DNA of 64,000 nucleotides from Haloplanus ruber (GTDB lineage Archaea; Halobacteriota; Halobacteria; Halobacteriales; Haloferacaceae): the NCBI RefSeq assembly GCF_024494725.1, contig NZ_JANHDK010000001.1, positions 1,426,001 through 1,490,000 of the forward strand, in the 5' to 3' direction. Below are positions 17,147-24,390 of the stretch, piece after piece. The translations under genes and the position numbers were made by a program. The stretch's first letter is position 1, and each line of letters opens with the position of its first letter. A model generated the notes under the pieces. The model saw only the letters and a list, made by a program, of their open reading frames with translations. It was not told the origin of the DNA and searched no databases.

Positions 17147-17758
17147 TCAGTGTTCGGCGGGGGCGTCGGCGCCGTCGCCGTTCAGTTCGTCGGACTCGTC
17201 GAGGCCTTCGAGGGCCGCGAGCGCCACCTCGCGGTACTCGTCGACGGCGAGGTCGTACTCCTCGCGGGCCATGCGGGCGTACTCGTCGCCCTCGTCGTCG
17301 AAAGCACCGACGCGTTCGAGCGTCCGGGTCGCCGTCTCGGCCACCCAGCGATCCCGCGTGGTGGCGTCGACAGCGGTGATAGACTCGGGGCGCACCGAGA
17401 CGTTGACGCTTCCATCGTCGGTCTCGTAGGTTCGTGGCTTGCCGACGACGGCGACGTAGGCCGGAGGTTCGAGCTCTCGGAGCGCCGACGCGGCGTCGGG
17501 CTGGTACTGCCCAGCGTAGACGAAGAAGGTGCCCGTCGGGTCGACGATCCGACCCCGCCAGTACTCGTCGCCCTCGCCGACGTCCTCCTTCTCGGTGAGC
17601 GTCCCGACGAGGAACACGCGGTTCGCGCGTTCGCCGGTCGGAAGCAGGAGGTAGACGGGAGCGCGCTCGTCTTCGGACTCCTTGAACGTGTGACTCGCGT
17701 CGTTGAACTCGCGGGCGAAGACGCGCCGTGCGACTTCCCGGGTGGGTGCCTGGCTCAT
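17147..17758 (-). CDS. rpap3: Rpa-associated protein (Rpap3)
   Basis: A 203-residue OB-fold protein (COG3390 family) encoded directly after the RPA gene. It begins with an N-terminal helix (TREVARRVFAREFNDASHTF), then an OB-fold core with VYLLLPTGERANRVFLVGTL, YWRGRIVDPTGTFFVYAGQYQP and PPAYVAVVGKPRTYE. In Haloferax volcanii the rpap genes form operons with their rpa genes and the proteins bind one another. The spacing is one base (stop of rpa3 TAA, then C, then ATG), implying translational coupling. The C-terminus is an acidic tail. Confidence 0.9.
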   Translation of the reverse strand: MSQAPTREVARRVFAREFNDASHTFKESEDERAPVYLLLPTGERANRVFLVGTLTEKEDVGEGDEYWRGRIVDPTGTFFVYAGQYQPDAASALRELEPPAYVAVVGKPRTYETDDGSVNVSVRPESITAVDATTRDRWVAETATRTLERVGAFDDEGDEYARMAREEYDLAVDEYREVALAALEGLDESDELNGDGADAPAEH

Positions 17759-17759
17759 G

Positions 17760-18692
17760 TTAGATCGACCTCGCTTCGATGAGGGCCGCCTCGGCGTCGA
17801 TGGGATCGCTCAGTCGCTCGAAATCGTCGACCAGTACGTAGCGGCCGAACTGCGGCCCGCTCACCCGGTAGTACCGTCCGAGCGTGTCGGCGCGCATCTC
17901 CTCGGCGACGACGGTAGTGTCCAGTGCGTCCATCGCCATGTCCTTCGCTTCGTCGAGGGTCATGCCGGTGAGCGCTTCCGTGGCCTCGCGGTCGAAGATC
18001 ACCTCGTGGACCGCGTCGCCATCGTCGAGGACGCCCTTGATCCGCAGGTCGAACTCACCTTCGACGTCGCCGTGTTCGGAACACCGGCCGTTCTGGAGGA
18101 CGCGCGTGCAGTCGTCCTCGGGACAGCGCTTGATCAGACCGCTGCCGCTCTGGATGTCGACCAGCGCCCCCTCGACGGTCTCGGCGTCGTCGCCAACCTC
18201 GATCTCCTCGTCCACCTCGGTGATCGTGGTCGTCCGGTTGAGCTTCACCGAGAAGTTGCCCTGGTACTCGTCGGTCACCAGGTTCTCCAGCCGGTAGACC
18301 GCCCCGTCGGCCAGTTCGGGCAGGTCGGAGGTCTCGAAGGCGACGAACTTGGTGGTGCCCGTCTCGTCGCCGAGCAGGCCGACCTGGGCGACGGAGTCGC
18401 TCCGTGCCTCCCAGAGTTCGACGACCTTGGCGGTCACGTCGATCCACTGTTCGTCCTCGTCGATCTCGGCGAGACCGACGGCGGCGTTGCCGCCGCCACC
18501 GCCCAGCGCGTCTCGGTCCAAGTCGGCCTCGTCGAGATAGCTGTTCACGACGCTTCGCCGGGCCTCGTCCACCGGGACCCGGTACTCGTTGACGAGGTTG
18601 TCGAGTCGCTCCTCGACGTCGTCGACGTCCAGATCGAGATGATCTGAGAACTGCGCTACGATGTCCTCCGCGTGGGTATGCAAATCGGTCAT
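17760..18692 (-). CDS. rpa3: Replication protein A, Rpa3 type
   Basis: Single-stranded DNA-binding protein for replication and repair. The 310 residues match Haloferax Rpa3 (about 311) rather than the longer Rpa1. The N-terminal helical part (1-62) contains LDLDVDDVEERLDNLVNEY. An OB fold lies at about 80-165 (EQWIDVTAKVVELWEA... VGLLGDETGTTKFVAFE). A zinc finger C190, C195, C204, H207 follows, then a C-terminal domain. Start ATG 18692 follows a TATA box at 18751-18761, giving a leader of about 38 bases, and a GTGAAAGTGAA element lies about 24 bases further upstream. It heads an operon with rpap3. Confidence 0.93.
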   Translation of the reverse strand: MTDLHTHAEDIVAQFSDHLDLDVDDVEERLDNLVNEYRVPVDEARRSVVNSYLDEADLDRDALGGGGGNAAVGLAEIDEDEQWIDVTAKVVELWEARSDSVAQVGLLGDETGTTKFVAFETSDLPELADGAVYRLENLVTDEYQGNFSVKLNRTTTITEVDEEIEVGDDAETVEGALVDIQSGSGLIKRCPEDDCTRVLQNGRCSEHGDVEGEFDLRIKGVLDDGDAVHEVIFDREATEALTGMTLDEAKDMAMDALDTTVVAEEMRADTLGRYYRVSGPQFGRYVLVDDFERLSDPIDAEAALIEARSI

Positions 18693-18750
18693 GGTCTCAC
18701 TTGCCTCCGGTCTGTTCTCGTGGGGAGGCACACGTCAGTTGGATCGGGAC

Positions 18751-18785
18751 GATATAAAAAGTTCCGTGACCGGGGTGAAAGTGAA
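18751..18785 (-). promoter_or_regulatory. rpa3 promoter: TATA box and upstream TTCACTTTCAC element
   Basis: On the minus strand TTTTTATATC (18751-18761) is the TATA box of rpa3. About 24 bases upstream of it is TTCACTTTCAC (18775-18785). The same element and spacing recur at 38225-38265 before ilvA. Read the other way the element would sit near the start site of plus-strand transcription for the gene at 18843, so the direction it serves is open. Confidence 0.45.
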
Positions 18786-18842
18786 CGCCGCCGCCAGGCC
18801 CGACGGCGACGGGTCTTTGAGGGATCCGCCGCAAGCGTGCGT

Positions 18843-19115
18843 ATGGACGACCGACTGGAGCGGTTCGTGCGGACGGCCTTCCGCTCGGCCGGCCACCGCT
18901 ACGCGGAGGCGCGGGAGGCCTACCGCGAGGGCCAGACGGCGGCCGACCTGCCCCGGGACGAGGCGGGGCGTGTCCGCATCGTCTGCCGTCGGGCGGCCGA
19001 GCGGCGTGCTGTCGCCGTCGACGACGAGGGGCGTCCCGACTGCTTCGAGTCGGGACACCCCGACTGCGAGGGGTGTGCGGAGGACGTCCGCGAAGGCGTC
19101 GTCGAGACGTGGTGA
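18843..19115 (+). CDS. Small haloarchaeal protein with Cys-rich C-terminus (DUF7091-like)
   Basis: A 90-residue acidic/basic mixed protein. It begins DDRLERFVRTAFRSAGHRYAEA and ends with CFESGHPDCEGCAEDVREGVVETW. C65? (CFE), C72 and C75 with H70 region form a possible zinc site. I recall a conserved haloarchaeal family of this shape (DUF7091, number uncertain). It is divergent from the rpa3 operon with a shared intergenic region of 150 bases, and lies 49 bases upstream of the nucleotidyltransferase gene, on the same strand. Function is unknown. Confidence 0.75.
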   Translation: MDDRLERFVRTAFRSAGHRYAEAREAYREGQTAADLPRDEAGRVRIVCRRAAERRAVAVDDEGRPDCFESGHPDCEGCAEDVREGVVETW

Positions 19116-19164
19116 GAGTCCGCCCGTCGGAGCGCTTTTGCCGGGGGCCATCCACCCGCCCGGT

Positions 19165-20184
19165 ATGGATCGACCGCTCGTCGCGGTAGTACTCGCCGGC
19201 GGTATCGGCTCGCGGCTCTACCCCGCGAGTCGGCACCACCGCCCGAAACAGTTGCTCGCGCTGGGAGGCGAGCGGACGCTTCTCGAACGCACCGTCGCAC
19301 GCGCCGACTTCGCCGACGAGGTGGTCGTCTCGACCCGTCCCGCGTTCGCCGACGCGGTCCGGGAGGCGGTCCCCGAAGCCTCGGTTCTCGTCGAACCCGC
19401 CGGCAAGGACACCGGGCCAGCGCTCGCTTACGCCACCCACCGCGTCGCCGAGCGGTTCGACGACCCCGTGATGCTCGCGCTCCCGAGCGATCACCACGTC
19501 GACGGCGCATTCGAACCGACAGCCCGGCGTGGTGCGCGGGTCGCCGCCGAGACGGGGTCGCTCGTCACCTTCGGAGTCGAACCGGACCGGCCGGACACCG
19601 GCTACGGCTACATCGAACCTGGTCCCGACCGAGGAGCGTACGCCGAGGTGGCCGCCTTCCACGAGAAGCCCGAGGCCGAGGCGGCACGGCGGTACGTCGA
19701 GGCGGGATACTACTGGAACGCGGGCATCTTTGCGTGGACACCGGCAGCGTTCCTGACGGCGGCAGGGGCAACTGACGCCCCGCTTGCCCCCCTGATCGAC
19801 GCGCTCGACCGGGGCGACCCCGAGACCGGGTTCGCGGCGGTCGATCCCGTGAGCGTCGACCGCGCGGTGTTCGAACGCGCCGCATCCGGGTCGGTCGCGG
19901 TAGTTCCCCTCGATATCGCGTGGGACGACCTGGGATCGTGGGACGCCCTCCGGCGTATCCTCCCGGCGGACGAGGATGGGACGGTCGTCGCGGGTGATGC
20001 GTCGGTACGGGCCGTCGACGCGACGAACAACGTCGTCGCCGGCGACGACATCCACGTCTCGCTGGTGGGTGTCGACGACGTGGCGGTCGTCGCCTACGAC
20101 GACCGGATACTCGTGGTGCCGACGGCGGCGGCACAGCGTGTGCGCGAACTGGTCGCGGAGCTGAACGCAGAAGGGGAGTTCTAG
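19165..20184 (+). CDS. Mannose-1-phosphate guanylyltransferase-like sugar nucleotidyltransferase
   Basis: A nucleotidyl transferase of 339 residues. The signature LAGGIGSRLYPASRHHRPKQLL (residues 9-30) is the GDP-mannose pyrophosphorylase type pyrophosphate/nucleotide-binding loop, with PSDHHVDGAFEPTARRGA for the metal/base region and GYGYIEPG, FHEKPEAEAARRYVEAGYYWNAGIFAW downstream. It probably makes GDP-mannose for glycoprotein or exopolysaccharide synthesis. The isomerase domain of bacterial ManC is absent. The C-terminal beta helix (about 270-330: VVAGDASVRAVDATNNVVAGDD) is normal. Its stop overlaps the convergent tfx stop in CTAG. Confidence 0.9.
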   Translation: MDRPLVAVVLAGGIGSRLYPASRHHRPKQLLALGGERTLLERTVARADFADEVVVSTRPAFADAVREAVPEASVLVEPAGKDTGPALAYATHRVAERFDDPVMLALPSDHHVDGAFEPTARRGARVAAETGSLVTFGVEPDRPDTGYGYIEPGPDRGAYAEVAAFHEKPEAEAARRYVEAGYYWNAGIFAWTPAAFLTAAGATDAPLAPLIDALDRGDPETGFAAVDPVSVDRAVFERAASGSVAVVPLDIAWDDLGSWDALRRILPADEDGTVVAGDASVRAVDATNNVVAGDDIHVSLVGVDDVAVVAYDDRILVVPTAAAQRVRELVAELNAEGEF

Positions 20185-20648
20185 CGCTTCGACTGGCGAA
20201 CGCGGACGGTTCCGTCGGTGGTGACGCCGACCAGAAGCGGCGCCTGCACCTCGCGACCCTTCACCGCGTCGCCGGCCTCGTCGCTGACGAGTTTCATCAG
20301 GTCGGGGGCGGTATGGTTTACCTTGACGCCCGCGGCGTCACAGGCGTCGTAGACGAGTTTCGGGACGTTGTAGAGGTCGGTCTCCTCGTCGACTTCGACG
20401 CGAACCGGCGCGGTGAGCGCCTCGGCGAACGCGACCGTCTCGCGTGCCTTCGCCACGTTCTTTCGTGCACTCGACTCGATGCTCGAAACGTTCGCGCGGG
20501 ACGTACCGAGCAGGTCCGCGATGGTGGACTGGCGCACGTCCCGCTCGCGAAGCGCGAGCACCTCCGCCTGCCGACGCGTCAACACGCTGTTCTCGGGGTC
20601 AAAACCGGCGCGTTCGAGCAGCGCGTCCGCGTCCGGGTCGTCGTCCAT
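20181..20648 (-). CDS. Tfx family transcriptional regulator
   Basis: A 155-residue DNA-binding protein. The N-terminal helix-turn-helix RRQAEVLALRERDVRQSTIADLLGTSRANVSSIE is typical of archaeal Tfx proteins (first described as a regulator next to the fmd operon in Methanothermobacter). The C-terminal Tfx_C domain is beta-rich with PKLVYDACDAAGVKVNHTAPDL and probably senses a ligand. I choose ATG at 20648 because a TATA-like CTTTTAATG lies about 27 bases upstream, giving a leaderless transcript; ATG 20672 would fall within that promoter. A 5+4+5 inverted repeat lies between the TATA box and the start. Confidence 0.88.
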   Translation of the reverse strand: MDDDPDADALLERAGFDPENSVLTRRQAEVLALRERDVRQSTIADLLGTSRANVSSIESSARKNVAKARETVAFAEALTAPVRVEVDEETDLYNVPKLVYDACDAAGVKVNHTAPDLMKLVSDEAGDAVKGREVQAPLLVGVTTDGTVRVRQSKR

Positions 20649-20658
20649 GCCTCGATGT

Positions 20659-20680
20659 ATGCCTTCGGGCATTAAAAGCT
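20659..20680 (-). promoter_or_regulatory. tfx promoter with small inverted repeat
   Basis: ATGCC-TTCG-GGCAT (20659-20672) is a 5+4+5 inverted repeat next to TTTTAAT (20671-20679, minus strand CTTTTAATG). It sits between TATA and start codon, where a repressor could block initiation. Five-base arms are short, so it could be chance. Confidence 0.35.
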
Positions 20681-20724
20681 ACACTTCACGCTGTCCGCTC
20701 GCGACGCCGCGACGGCGCCGGCGC

Positions 20725-21186
20725 TCACCCGCCCCAGAAGTTGTCGCGACTGCCCAGTTGCTCTGGGCGACCCGAGTCGTCGCGGTCGGTCGACTCGGTC
20801 TCCGTCTCGGTGTCGACGGCTGTCTCGTCCCCCTCGGCGTCCTCGTCGGGGTCGTCGGGAAGCCGTTCGACCTCGTCGGCTGTCGCGTGATTGGCCTTCA
20901 CGCGGTCGATGCGCACCCGCGCTCGGGCCGGCGGGAGCGTCCCGTCGACCAGGACAATAAAGCCGTCCTCGGTGCGGCCGACGCCCGCACCGCTCTCGTG
21001 GATGTCGGTCACCTCGACGACGAGTTCCTCACCGGGTTTCACCGGCTGCTGTTTCAGGTCGGAGATGGGCATATCGTAGTGGTTGCACCACTCGGCGCCC
21101 CCGCGGTCACCGTAGTGCTGACACCCCATGCCCTGGATTCGCTCCGAGAAACTGGGGCAGTCGTCGGCGAGCGGACAGTTCGCCAT
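20725..21186 (-). CDS. TRAM-domain protein with N-terminal four-cysteine region
   Basis: A 153-residue protein. Residues 50-100 (PVKPGEELVVEVTDIHESGAGVGRTEDGFIVLVDG and on) are a TRAM domain, a beta-barrel that binds RNA and in archaea can act as RNA chaperone, including at low temperature. The N-terminus has four cysteines (C4, C10, C22, C34) spaced like a zinc site. The C-terminal third is an acidic low-complexity tail. A stand-alone TRAM protein of about 65 residues is commoner in archaea; this version is longer at both ends. It stands next to the L40e gene (divergent). Confidence 0.85.
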   Translation of the reverse strand: MANCPLADDCPSFSERIQGMGCQHYGDRGGAEWCNHYDMPISDLKQQPVKPGEELVVEVTDIHESGAGVGRTEDGFIVLVDGTLPPARARVRIDRVKANHATADEVERLPDDPDEDAEGDETAVDTETETESTDRDDSGRPEQLGSRDNFWGG

Positions 21187-21287
21187 ACCACTGACTACTC
21201 CATCGGCCGTCTAAACGCTTGCGTTGTCCCGACCGCTGCTCGGGGGCACTCGCAAGCGTTATGCCGGTCGGCCGAAAACCCGGGCGC

Positions 21288-21437
21288 ATGGCCAAGTTCG
21301 AGGAAGCCGAAAAACGGATGCTCGAGAAACAGATCTGTATGCGGTGCAACGCGCGCAACGCCGCCCGGGCCGAGAGCTGTCGGAAGTGCGGCTACAAGAA
21401 GCTCCGCCCGAAGGCCAAAGAGCGCCGTAGCGCCTGA
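21288..21437 (+). CDS. rpl40e: Ribosomal protein L40e
   Basis: A 49-residue zinc-ribbon ribosomal protein of the large subunit. The zinc site is CMRC (residues 17-20) and CRKC (31-34), with the basic segment [11 protein letters not shown] at the end. Length and composition match archaeal L40e. Unlike in eukaryotes it is not fused to ubiquitin. Confidence 0.95.
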   Translation: MAKFEEAEKRMLEKQICMRCNARNAARAESCRKCGYKKLRPKAKERRSA

Positions 21438-21461
21438 GTCGCCTCTCTTCTCTCGACGCCG

Positions 21462-22073
21462 TCAGTCGTACTTCGGCTCCCGGCGTTCGGCGCGTTCGAG
21501 TGCTCGTTCGACGACCGTCCGGACGGATTCACCGCCGGGGACGGGGTTGCCGTGACCGGCGTACATGGCTGTCACCGAGTCCGGCAAGCGATCCAGCAGT
21601 GTCTTTAGGCTCTCGATGAGCCGTTCGCGTGACTGCCCGGGACTGTCGGTGCGGCCGAAGCTCCCGTCGTCGAAGGCGCCGTCGTTGTAGACGGCCACGT
21701 CGCCGCTGAACAGGGTGTGCGCGCTCACGAGCGAGACGTGGTCGTCGGCGTGTCCCGGCGTGTAGACGACGTCGAAGGACTCGTCGCCAAGCGCGACGCC
21801 GTCCCCGTCGGCGAGCGCGTGGGTTCGCCGGGGGTGGTCGGCGTAGGCGTACAGGTCGGCGTCGAAGGCGTCGAGAACGGCGTCGAGTTCGCCGACGTGG
21901 TCGTGATGCTGATGGGTGAGCACCACCCGATCCAGCGCGTCGACGTGGTCGGTGACGACGTCGACGACGCCGGGCATCGTCCCCGCGTCCACCAGTGCTG
22001 GGCTCTCGCCGGTGACGAGGTAGGCGTTGCAGGTGAACTCCTCGGCGCCCGCGGTGACGTTGTGGACGTCCAT
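21462..22073 (-). CDS. MBL-fold metallo-hydrolase
   Basis: A 203-residue metallo-beta-lactamase fold hydrolase. The zinc motif HQHHDH (residues 54-59) is followed by a third-ligand region TPGHADDH (about 112-119), then FSGDVAVYN and the C-terminal AGHGNPVPGG. The family includes glyoxalase II-like enzymes; substrate unknown. The ATG at 22073 is chosen since the fold begins with its first strand directly afterward, and the longer reading adds an arginine- and proline-rich stretch. Confidence 0.92.
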   Translation of the reverse strand: MDVHNVTAGAEEFTCNAYLVTGESPALVDAGTMPGVVDVVTDHVDALDRVVLTHQHHDHVGELDAVLDAFDADLYAYADHPRRTHALADGDGVALGDESFDVVYTPGHADDHVSLVSAHTLFSGDVAVYNDGAFDDGSFGRTDSPGQSRERLIESLKTLLDRLPDSVTAMYAGHGNPVPGGESVRTVVERALERAERREPKYD

Positions 22074-22201
22074 GCCGTGACGTTCCGTACGCGTCGGTAA
22101 AAGCAGGCGGGTGGCCCTCGAAGCCGGCGACGAATCGGGCGGATGGTGACGAACGCCCCCTGCAAATCCTTTTTGGTTGTGGGCGTGGTAGACCAACACG
22201 T

Positions 22202-22378
22202 ATGGGCTTCGGGAGCTACGACGAATCCGAACAGGAGAACCAGGAGTTAGACGCCGACCTCGACGACAACGAGGGCGTCGAAACGTCGGAAAACGATCAC
22301 CGGGGATCGGTCGAGTTCGAAATCGGGGCGTCGAACGACGAACTGATCGACCGTCTCAAAGATATCAAAGACGAGTGA
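22202..22378 (+). CDS. DUF5786 family small protein
   Basis: A 58-residue acidic protein beginning GFGSYDESEQENQELDADLDD and ending with EFEIGASNDELIDRLKDIKDE. I recognise this as the haloarchaeal DUF5786 family, which is highly conserved and of unknown function. The middle is disordered and acidic; the C-terminal 20 residues form a likely helix that may bind a partner. The stop overlaps the GTG start of the DUF99 gene (GTGA), implying coupled translation. A TATA-like TCCTTTTTGG lies about 30 bases upstream. Confidence 0.88.
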   Translation: MGFGSYDESEQENQELDADLDDNEGVETSENDHRGSVEFEIGASNDELIDRLKDIKDE

Positions 22379-22941
22379 AATCCGGCGCGCGAGCGCTCGG
22401 AGTCGCGGAATCCTTTTCGGACGACGACCGAAGCGTGCTCTGCGGAGCCGTCTGCCGTCCCGACCGAGTCACCGACGGGTTCGTCTTCGGTTCCTGTACC
22501 GTCGGCGGCACCGACGCCACCGCGGCCGTCGCGGACCTCTGGACGACGCTGGATCGGGAGGACGTGCGCGTCCTCCTCGTTGCGGGAATCGCACCGGCCT
22601 GGTTCAACCTCGTGGACCTGTCGACGCTCCACGACCGGGTCGACCGGCCCGTCATCGCCGTCTCGTTCGAGGCCAGTCCCGGACTCGAACCCGCGCTCCG
22701 GGACGCGTTCTCCGGTGACGCACTCGACCGCCGACTCCGGACGTACCGCGACCTGCCGCCGCGCCGACGCCTCGACGTGAACGACGAGACGGTGTACGTC
22801 CGAGCCGTCGGCGTCGACGACGACGCCGCCGCCGAGACGGTGCGTGCGTTCACGCCGACCGGCGGTCGCCCGGAGCCGCTCCGAGTGGCTCGGCTGGCGG
22901 CCCGGGCCGCCCGTCGGTTTCGGGCAGACGAGGAGACTTAA
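22375..22941 (+). CDS. DUF99 family protein (annotated elsewhere as endonuclease dU)
   Basis: A 188-residue member of the archaeal DUF99/UPF0215 family. The opening KSGARALGVAESFSDDD and GAVCRPDRVTDGFVFGS, and LVAGIAPAWFNLVDLSTLHDRVDRPVIAVSFEASPGLEPAL are the conserved segments. From memory, protein databases now call this family endonuclease dU, an enzyme that acts on deoxyuridine in DNA; I treat this as probable, not certain. The GTG start overlaps the DUF5786 stop by four bases, and a uracil-DNA glycosylase gene starts 24 bases downstream, which agrees with a role in uracil repair. Confidence 0.85.
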   Translation: MKSGARALGVAESFSDDDRSVLCGAVCRPDRVTDGFVFGSCTVGGTDATAAVADLWTTLDREDVRVLLVAGIAPAWFNLVDLSTLHDRVDRPVIAVSFEASPGLEPALRDAFSGDALDRRLRTYRDLPPRRRLDVNDETVYVRAVGVDDDAAAETVRAFTPTGGRPEPLRVARLAARAARRFRADEET

Positions 22942-22965
22942 GCCGCCGGCCCACTGGCACTCGCT

Positions 22966-23556
22966 ATGGTCGAGACGGAGGGGCCGGACGTGTGTGCCTG
23001 TGAGCAGTGCCCGGCGCTCGTTGAGTCACGGAGTCGTATCGTCAACGGGACGGGGCGGGCCGACGCCGCGTTGCTGTTTGTCGGCGAGGCGCCCGGCGCC
23101 AACGAGGACGACCAGGGGGAACCGTTCGTGGGCCGGTCGGGATCGGTCCTCGACGATGCGCTCCGGGACGCCGGCCTCGCACGGGCTGATGTCCGCGTCA
23201 CCAACTGCGTCCGGTGTCGGCCACCCGAGAACCGTGACCCCCACGCCGCGGAACTCGACAACTGCGCGGGATTCCTAGAGCGAGAGATCGAAGCGGTCGA
23301 TCCCGACCTGATCGTCACGCTCGGGAAGGTCCCCGGCGAACGTCTGCTCGACCGGTCGGTGGCGGTGACAAAGGAGACGGGATCGGTCGTCGACGTCCGC
23401 CTCGGCGGGTCCCCTCAGCGCGTGTTGCTCTGTCTGCATCCCGCGGCGACGCTGTACGACCGGAGCCAGCGCGGCGCCTTCGAGGACGCGATCACTCGGG
23501 CGGCCGACCTCGTCGGTGCTGGGAGCGGCGATCAGGCACGGCTCGGCGACTACTGA
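22966..23556 (+). CDS. Uracil-DNA glycosylase, family 4 ([4Fe-4S] type)
   Basis: Removes uracil from DNA. The active-site motif GEAPGANEDDQGEPFVGRSG (residues 40-59) and the later LHPAA motif are family-4 hallmarks. Cysteines C12, C15, C84 and C100 have the spacing (3, 69, 16) expected for the iron-sulfur cluster of thermophile enzymes. The length (196 residues) is normal. It may be co-transcribed with DUF99, but an ACTTAAG element 28 bases upstream could be its own TATA box. Deamination of cytosine is a constant threat in a GC-rich genome. Confidence 0.94.
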   Translation: MVETEGPDVCACEQCPALVESRSRIVNGTGRADAALLFVGEAPGANEDDQGEPFVGRSGSVLDDALRDAGLARADVRVTNCVRCRPPENRDPHAAELDNCAGFLEREIEAVDPDLIVTLGKVPGERLLDRSVAVTKETGSVVDVRLGGSPQRVLLCLHPAATLYDRSQRGAFEDAITRAADLVGAGSGDQARLGDY

Positions 23557-23658
23557 GTGGGAGCCACACCGGCCCGGCCGCCGACTCTCGAGGGGAATGG
23601 GACCGACGACGTTTGACGCAACGAAAAACCACTTCCCCCCCGCCCACGGAGTGTCGGT

Positions 23659-24345
23659 ATGAGCCTGTCCGAACCGCCGTCGGAGGCGCTGGCGGACGTG
23701 GTCATCGTCGACTACGGCCTCGGCAACCTCCGGTCGGCGACGCGTGGCCTAGAACGCGCCGGCGCGGCCGTGACCATCACCGACGACCCGGACGACTTCG
23801 CCGCCGCCGACGGCATCGTGTTACCGGGGGTCGGCGCCTTCCGCGAGGGGATGGAGAACGCCGGACCGTACCGCGAGGCGCTCGCGGACGCCGTCGCCCG
23901 CGGTCAGCCGGTCTTTGGCATCTGTCTGGGGATGCAGATGCTCCTCACGTCGAGCGAGGAGGCCGACCACGCCGGCGAGGGCGACGTCGTCGGCCTGGAT
24001 TTCATCCCCGGGCGCAACGTCCGGTTCGCCGAGGGCCAGAAGATTCCCCACATGGGCTGGAACGAGCTGTCGGTCGAACGGCCTCACCCGCTGGTCACGG
24101 GCGTCGAGGGGAGCGACCGCGGCGGCTCCGTCGACGGCGAGCACGCCTACTTCGTCCACTCCTACTACGCCGTCCCGGACGACGACGAGGCGGTCGTCGC
24201 CACGAGCGACCACGGCCGTACGTTCCCTGCAGTTATCGCCAACGATGACGGAACTGTCTTCGGCACACAGTTTCACCCGGAGAAAAGCGGAGAGACAGGG
24301 CTAACGATCCTGCGAAACTTCGTCGACATCTGTTCTCCGCCGTGA
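23659..24345 (+). CDS. hisH: Imidazole glycerol phosphate synthase subunit HisH
   Basis: The glutamine amidotransferase subunit of histidine biosynthesis; it makes ammonia for HisF. Catalytic Cys89 lies in GICLGMQM, and the His of the triad in TQFHPEKSGETGL near the C-terminus. GLGNLRSATRGLERAG and LPGVGAFREGM are class I amidotransferase segments of HisH. Length 228 residues is normal with about 12 extra residues at the N-terminus. No other his gene is in the window. In haloarchaea his genes are commonly scattered. Confidence 0.95.
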   Translation: MSLSEPPSEALADVVIVDYGLGNLRSATRGLERAGAAVTITDDPDDFAAADGIVLPGVGAFREGMENAGPYREALADAVARGQPVFGICLGMQMLLTSSEEADHAGEGDVVGLDFIPGRNVRFAEGQKIPHMGWNELSVERPHPLVTGVEGSDRGGSVDGEHAYFVHSYYAVPDDDEAVVATSDHGRTFPAVIANDDGTVFGTQFHPEKSGETGLTILRNFVDICSPP

Positions 24346-24357
24346 TAATCAGGGCCG

Positions 24358-24367
24358 TATATTTATA
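24358..24367 (+). promoter_or_regulatory. TATA box of the PAS histidine kinase gene
   Basis: TATATTTATA is centred 28 bases before the GTG at 24391, predicting a leaderless transcript. A second AT-rich stretch (GATATATAATG, 24379-24389) immediately precedes the start codon. Confidence 0.65.
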
Positions 24368-24390
24368 CTGGTCTCGCGGATATATAATGT

